This document shows, piece by piece, positions 63,255 through 64,000 of a DNA stretch of 64,000 nucleotides. The DNA is from Haloechinothrix halophila YIM 93223 (GTDB lineage Bacteria > Actinomycetota > Actinomycetes > Mycobacteriales > Pseudonocardiaceae). The DNA lies in assembly GCF_000504245.1 (NCBI RefSeq), contig NZ_KI632509.1, forward strand, positions 2,771,751-2,835,750, written 5' to 3'. A program made the position numbers and the translations under genes. The notes below the pieces were generated by a model, which had not been told where the DNA came from, did not search any database, and worked only from the letters and a program-made list of their open reading frames with translations. Each line of letters starts with the position of its first letter. The first letter of the stretch is position 1.

Positions 63255-63822
63255 GCTACGGCGACCGGGGTGTGCGGTCAACCCTTGGACGGTCGGCACG
63301 TTTCCTTCGCGCTCGCCCCTGTCCCGTTGACAAGGAAAGCCCGCAGTGCTTGGCTTTGGCGTAAAGTGGATGGCGATAACGGCGAGCATCGCCCGAGCTG
63401 ACCAGCAACACCGATAGCCCGGAAGCGCCACTGGGCAAGAGATGCGTGTCAACCAGGATCGGGCTCGTTATATCGAAACCTGGGCACATTTGTCTGACAA
63501 GTTATGGTGTCCGGCCATCTGACGCAAGCCGGAAACGACACGCGCTCGCACCACCTGGGCCCCGGCCAATACCACCGCTGGTCTCCCGCCGCTCCCGAAA
63601 CGCCCCGATACTCCGCGCGTCGACACCGGTCGAGATCCATTAGGACCCCAGCAGAGGAATGACGATGATCCGGCCCCGGCGACACGTGGGTGGAACCGGA
63701 GCAGCCATCGATCCCGACACGCGCACCGGACGAACACCCTCACGGCGGCAGATGAGACGTGTCGCGACTGGTCCGTCTCGGGATCCGCGTGCGAATCGGC
63801 TCGGATAGCCACCGATCGCATC
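63255..63822. other. Intergenic region with one further operator, no gene seen
   Basis: About 570 bp between the 5'-nucleotidase promoter and the right-edge gene. Open frames overlap on both strands and carry no recognisable domain. The only structured element I see is the palindrome at 63490-63500. Confidence 0.4.
63490..63500. promoter_or_regulatory. Second distal TTGTCTGACAA palindrome
   Basis: Perfect copy in ATTTGTCTGACAAGTTATGG, sharing most of a ~20 bp context with the site at 63244. It is 246 bp from that site, so repression by looping, or control of an unseen small transcript, is possible. Confidence 0.55.
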
Positions 63823-63846
63823 TGCCTGAACCCCTGGGTTCAGGCA
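63823..63846. terminator. Strong hairpin at the end of the right-edge gene
   Basis: TGCCTGAACCC-CT-GGGTTCAGGCA has an 11 bp perfect stem. It overlaps the stop codon of the minus-strand oxidoreductase gene (63840-63842). Likely terminator for that gene; no T-run. Confidence 0.55.
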
Positions 63847-64000
63847 GGGGTGAGTAGCACGAGCGGGATCTCACGCGTGGTCTTGCGCTGGTAGCTCGCG
63901 TAGCCCCGGTATGCCGCCACCACACGTGGCCAGAGCGCAGCCCGCTCGTCCGCACTAGCGATCCTGGCCTTCATCGGGCGTCGTGGCCCTTGCTGCAGCG
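63840..64000 (-). CDS. Deazaflavin (F420)-dependent nitroreductase family protein, C-terminal part
   Basis: Only the last ~53 codons are inside the window. The frame contains MKARIASADERAALWPRVVA, then AYRGYASYQRKTTREIPLVL and LTPA before the stop. The ending (DERAALWPRVVAAY...YASYQRKTTREIPLVLL) is characteristic of the actinobacterial DDN-type F420-dependent oxidoreductase family. The start is beyond the right edge. Confidence 0.75.
   Translation of the reverse strand, partial: LQQGPRRPMKARIASADERAALWPRVVAAYRGYASYQRKTTREIPLVLLTPA

Noticed and set aside
1-64000. CRISPR arrays, rRNA genes and complete tRNA genes
   Set aside because: None could be seen by eye; the only direct repeats are IS copies, the recombinase module, the att-like repeats and short operators.

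Overview
The window is high-GC DNA with many GTG starts, strong GGAGG-type ribosome binding sites and some apparently leaderless promoters. It looks like an actinomycete chromosome, probably of the Pseudonocardiaceae; the family assignment is inference from gene content and style. It has two chromosomal flanks, both for nucleobase or nucleoside catabolism, around about 44 kb of accessory DNA.

Left flank (1-11,498): a cluster that fits oxidative pyrimidine catabolism from end to end. On the minus strand are a three-subunit molybdenum hydroxylase, a CoxG-like partner and an NCS2 uracil/xanthine permease. Divergent on the plus strand are a barbiturase/cyanuric acid hydrolase family enzyme, an amidase-signature enzyme (candidate ureidomalonase), a CaiB/BaiF CoA-transferase and a fused carboxyltransferase. 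The inferred route is uracil/thymine -> barbiturate -> ureidomalonate -> urea + malonate -> malonyl-CoA -> central metabolism.

Accessory region (about 11.5-55.8 kb): three near-identical ~105 bp repeats (13.12, 30.14 and 40.60 kb) each sit at the 3' end of a serine recombinase gene, as expected for tandemly accreted integrative elements sharing attachment sites. Element 1 (13.1-30.2 kb) has a recombinase broken by an ISL3-family IS, which is itself broken by an IS256-family IS. Its cargo is a nuclease-like gene, a TadA-like deaminase lacking all three zinc ligands, a four-gene operon (PLP decarboxylase, methyltransferase, nucleotidyltransferase, extra arginyl-tRNA synthetase) and a polymorphic-toxin-like protein. 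Element 2 (30.2-40.6 kb) has the intact recombinase, a second copy of the nuclease-like gene, a zinc-ribbon protein, a frameshifted GIY-YIG protein, an IS3 element, a radical SAM/SPASM protein and an ABC-type ATPase/phosphotransferase pair. From 40.6 to 55.8 kb lies a mosaic of recombinase and IS remnants, an ECF sigma factor with a membrane partner, a GlxA-type regulator, ArsR regulators, a frameshifted MFS transporter, plasmid-type fragments and a decayed duplicate of the ATPase/phosphotransferase pair.

Right flank (55.8-64.0 kb): a nucleoside salvage/catabolism locus. add-nupC (minus) is divergent from gntR-nucleoside hydrolase-ribokinase (plus), with a secreted 5'-nucleotidase convergent to them. 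Four copies of the palindrome TTGTCTGACAA (two exact, two with one end base changed) lie in the add/gntR intergenic region and upstream of the 5'-nucleotidase, predicting one GntR regulon. A deazaflavin-dependent oxidoreductase runs off the right edge.
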